Assembly (NCBI GenBank): GCA_029246865.1
Contig: JAQWMI010000034.1
Span: 1-40,368 of the forward strand
DNA from: Alphaproteobacteria bacterium
GTDB lineage: Bacteria; Pseudomonadota; Alphaproteobacteria; HIMB59
DNA length: 40,368 nucleotides
Direction: 5' to 3'
A program made the translations under genes and the position numbers. This document shows positions 39,167-40,368 of the stretch, piece after piece (the stretch's first letter is position 1; each line of letters starts with the position of its first letter). The notes beneath the pieces are model-generated. The model was not told where the DNA came from. It worked only from the letters and a program-made list of their open reading frames with translations, and did not search any database.

Positions 39167-40368
39167 ATGAAAAAAATCTCTTACCTTATTACTCTATTTA
39201 TATTTTTAATCTCAAATTCTTATGCAGCTTTGGATGTAACGATTTCCCAAGGTAAAGTTGAACCAACTCCTATTGCCATAACAAGTTTTTTTGGCAATAG
39301 TGATAAAACAGTTAAAGGTGGAGAAGTACTAAGAGAAATTATCTCTAATAATCTCACAAATTCTGGACTTTTTTATACAGTTGATGATGATCTATATATT
39401 CAGTCGGATAATTTAGTTGATAAAGTTCCAAGGTTCGAAGATTGGAAAATTATTAAAGCACAATTCTTACTCAGCGGAGACATAAAATTCATAGATAACA
39501 AATATTCAGTAAGAATAAGACTCTATGATGTTTTTGCAGGTCAAGAAATCAAAGCTGTAAAAATGTCTATTCCCAATAAGGAACTTCTAAGACGATTAGG
39601 TCATAAAATTAGTGATCTAGTATATGAGCGTATAACTGGTGAGAGTGGATATTTTGATACTAGAGTTGTTTATATTTCAGAAGTTGGTCCTTTAAATCAG
39701 AGAGTAAAGAGATTAGCAATTATGGATCAGGATGGTCACTCAGACAGTCATCAGTTTTTAACAAATGGTAAAAATTTAGTTTTAACTCCAAGATTTGCTC
39801 CTAACAATCAAACAATTACATATATGGAATATGAAAATAATACTCCAAGAGTTTATATATATAATCTCAAAAATGGCGTCAGAGAAATAGTTGGTGACTT
39901 TCCAGGTATGACTTTCGCGCCTAGATTTTCTCCTGATAGTCAGAAAATTGTAATGTCTTTTTCAGATCCTAAAACGGCTAATACAGAAATCTATCTTATG
40001 GATCTAAATACAAGAACTATTGATAGATTAACTAATGATCCTGGAATAGATACTTCCCCCTCATTTTCACCAGATGGTAAAAAAATTGTATTTAATTCTG
40101 ATAGAGCTGGTTATCCTCAGTTGTATGTTATGGATTCCAACGGAAAAAATATTAAAAGAATAAGCAGAGGAAAGGGTGTTTATGGAAATCCTGTTTGGTC
40201 TCCTAGAGGAGATCAAATAGCTTTTACAAAACTAACTCAAGGACTATTTCACATTGGATTAATGGATACAAATGGCAGAAATGAAAGGGTTGTTGTTAAA
40301 GATTTCTCTTTAGAATCTCCTGCATGGTCACCAAATGGCAGGTATTTAATCTATCACAGACAGCAGAG
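39167..40368 (+). CDS. tolB: Tol-Pal system protein TolB, 3' end outside window
   Basis: The first 400 codons of TolB; the frame is open to the right edge. Signal peptide MKKISYLITLFIFLISNSYA with cleavage after SYA. The N-terminal TolB domain includes IAITSFFG, NNLTNSGLFYTV and SGDIKFIDNKYSVRIRLYDV. The beta-propeller then shows repeated FSPDGKKIVF-type blades (PRFSPDSQKIVMSF, PSFSPDGKKIVFNSDRAG, PVWSPRGDQIAFT). It is a periplasmic partner of Pal and TolA. The order tolQRAB is standard; pal should follow. Confidence 0.96.
   Translation, partial: MKKISYLITLFIFLISNSYAALDVTISQGKVEPTPIAITSFFGNSDKTVKGGEVLREIISNNLTNSGLFYTVDDDLYIQSDNLVDKVPRFEDWKIIKAQFLLSGDIKFIDNKYSVRIRLYDVFAGQEIKAVKMSIPNKELLRRLGHKISDLVYERITGESGYFDTRVVYISEVGPLNQRVKRLAIMDQDGHSDSHQFLTNGKNLVLTPRFAPNNQTITYMEYENNTPRVYIYNLKNGVREIVGDFPGMTFAPRFSPDSQKIVMSFSDPKTANTEIYLMDLNTRTIDRLTNDPGIDTSPSFSPDGKKIVFNSDRAGYPQLYVMDSNGKNIKRISRGKGVYGNPVWSPRGDQIAFTKLTQGLFHIGLMDTNGRNERVVVKDFSLESPAWSPNGRYLIYHRQQ

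Overview
The window comes from an AT-rich, gene-dense genome with tiny intergenic gaps, many 1-17 bp overlaps and few Shine-Dalgarno sites. The gene content points to a streamlined marine-type alphaproteobacterium (Pelagibacterales/HIMB59-like, by inference). The main evidence is an AapP-type amino-acid ABC transporter, 5-aminolevulinate synthase (C4 haem route), HemJ, a TrcR/DUF1013 regulator, a DUF4164-like/ZapA pair and the yebC-tolQRAB neighbourhood. No rRNA, tRNA, insertion sequence, prophage or CRISPR array was seen. TolB runs off the right edge and an AapM-like permease off the left edge.

Layout. 1-9 kb is transport and accessory metabolism: aapMP, three LysE-superfamily exporters, an M19 dipeptidase, a PqiA-like membrane protein, a DUF3445 haem N-demethylase-like gene paired with a TSUP permease, a shortened TAXI-like binding protein, DUF2721 and a plant-like nicotinamidase. 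This part also holds two overlapping small ORFs (1696-2039) and the two largest gene-poor gaps, one of which carries a strong 62-nt hairpin. 9-12 kb has an RhlE-like helicase and a MATE exporter. 11.8-17.5 kb is a tight minus-strand haem operon, hemC(D-like fusion)-hemB-hemE-hemH-hemF-hemJ. An HxlR regulator sits at its head. Divergent from the regulator run cytochrome b561, an FMN reductase, a luciferase-like monooxygenase and then hemA, so the pathway from ALA synthesis to protohaem lies within about 10 kb.

21.6-28 kb: trhO, rpmG, then a light/oxidative-stress cluster (photolyase, FAD amine-oxidase-like protein, DUF1365, Cfa-like lipid methyltransferase, DUF3833 lipoprotein). 27.9-34 kb on the minus strand: trcR and rpmE, and a central-carbon run tkt-gap-fba-efp-suhB without pgk. 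34-40 kb on the plus strand: DUF4164-like, zapA, 5-FTHF cyclo-ligase, YmdB-type phosphoesterase, yebC, a small PDDEXK-nuclease-like gene where ruvC is usually found, then tolQ, tolR, tolA and tolB.

Most worth checking: the HemC/HemD-like fusion; the photolyase that has no ATG/GTG/TTG at its conserved N-terminus but has an AUC just after a perfect TATAAT; the nuclease-like gene in the ruvC position; the HxlR palindrome between haem and flavoenzyme genes; the shortened TAXI protein; and the hairpin RNA candidate at 7568-7629. All calls rest on reading the sequence; no database search was run.
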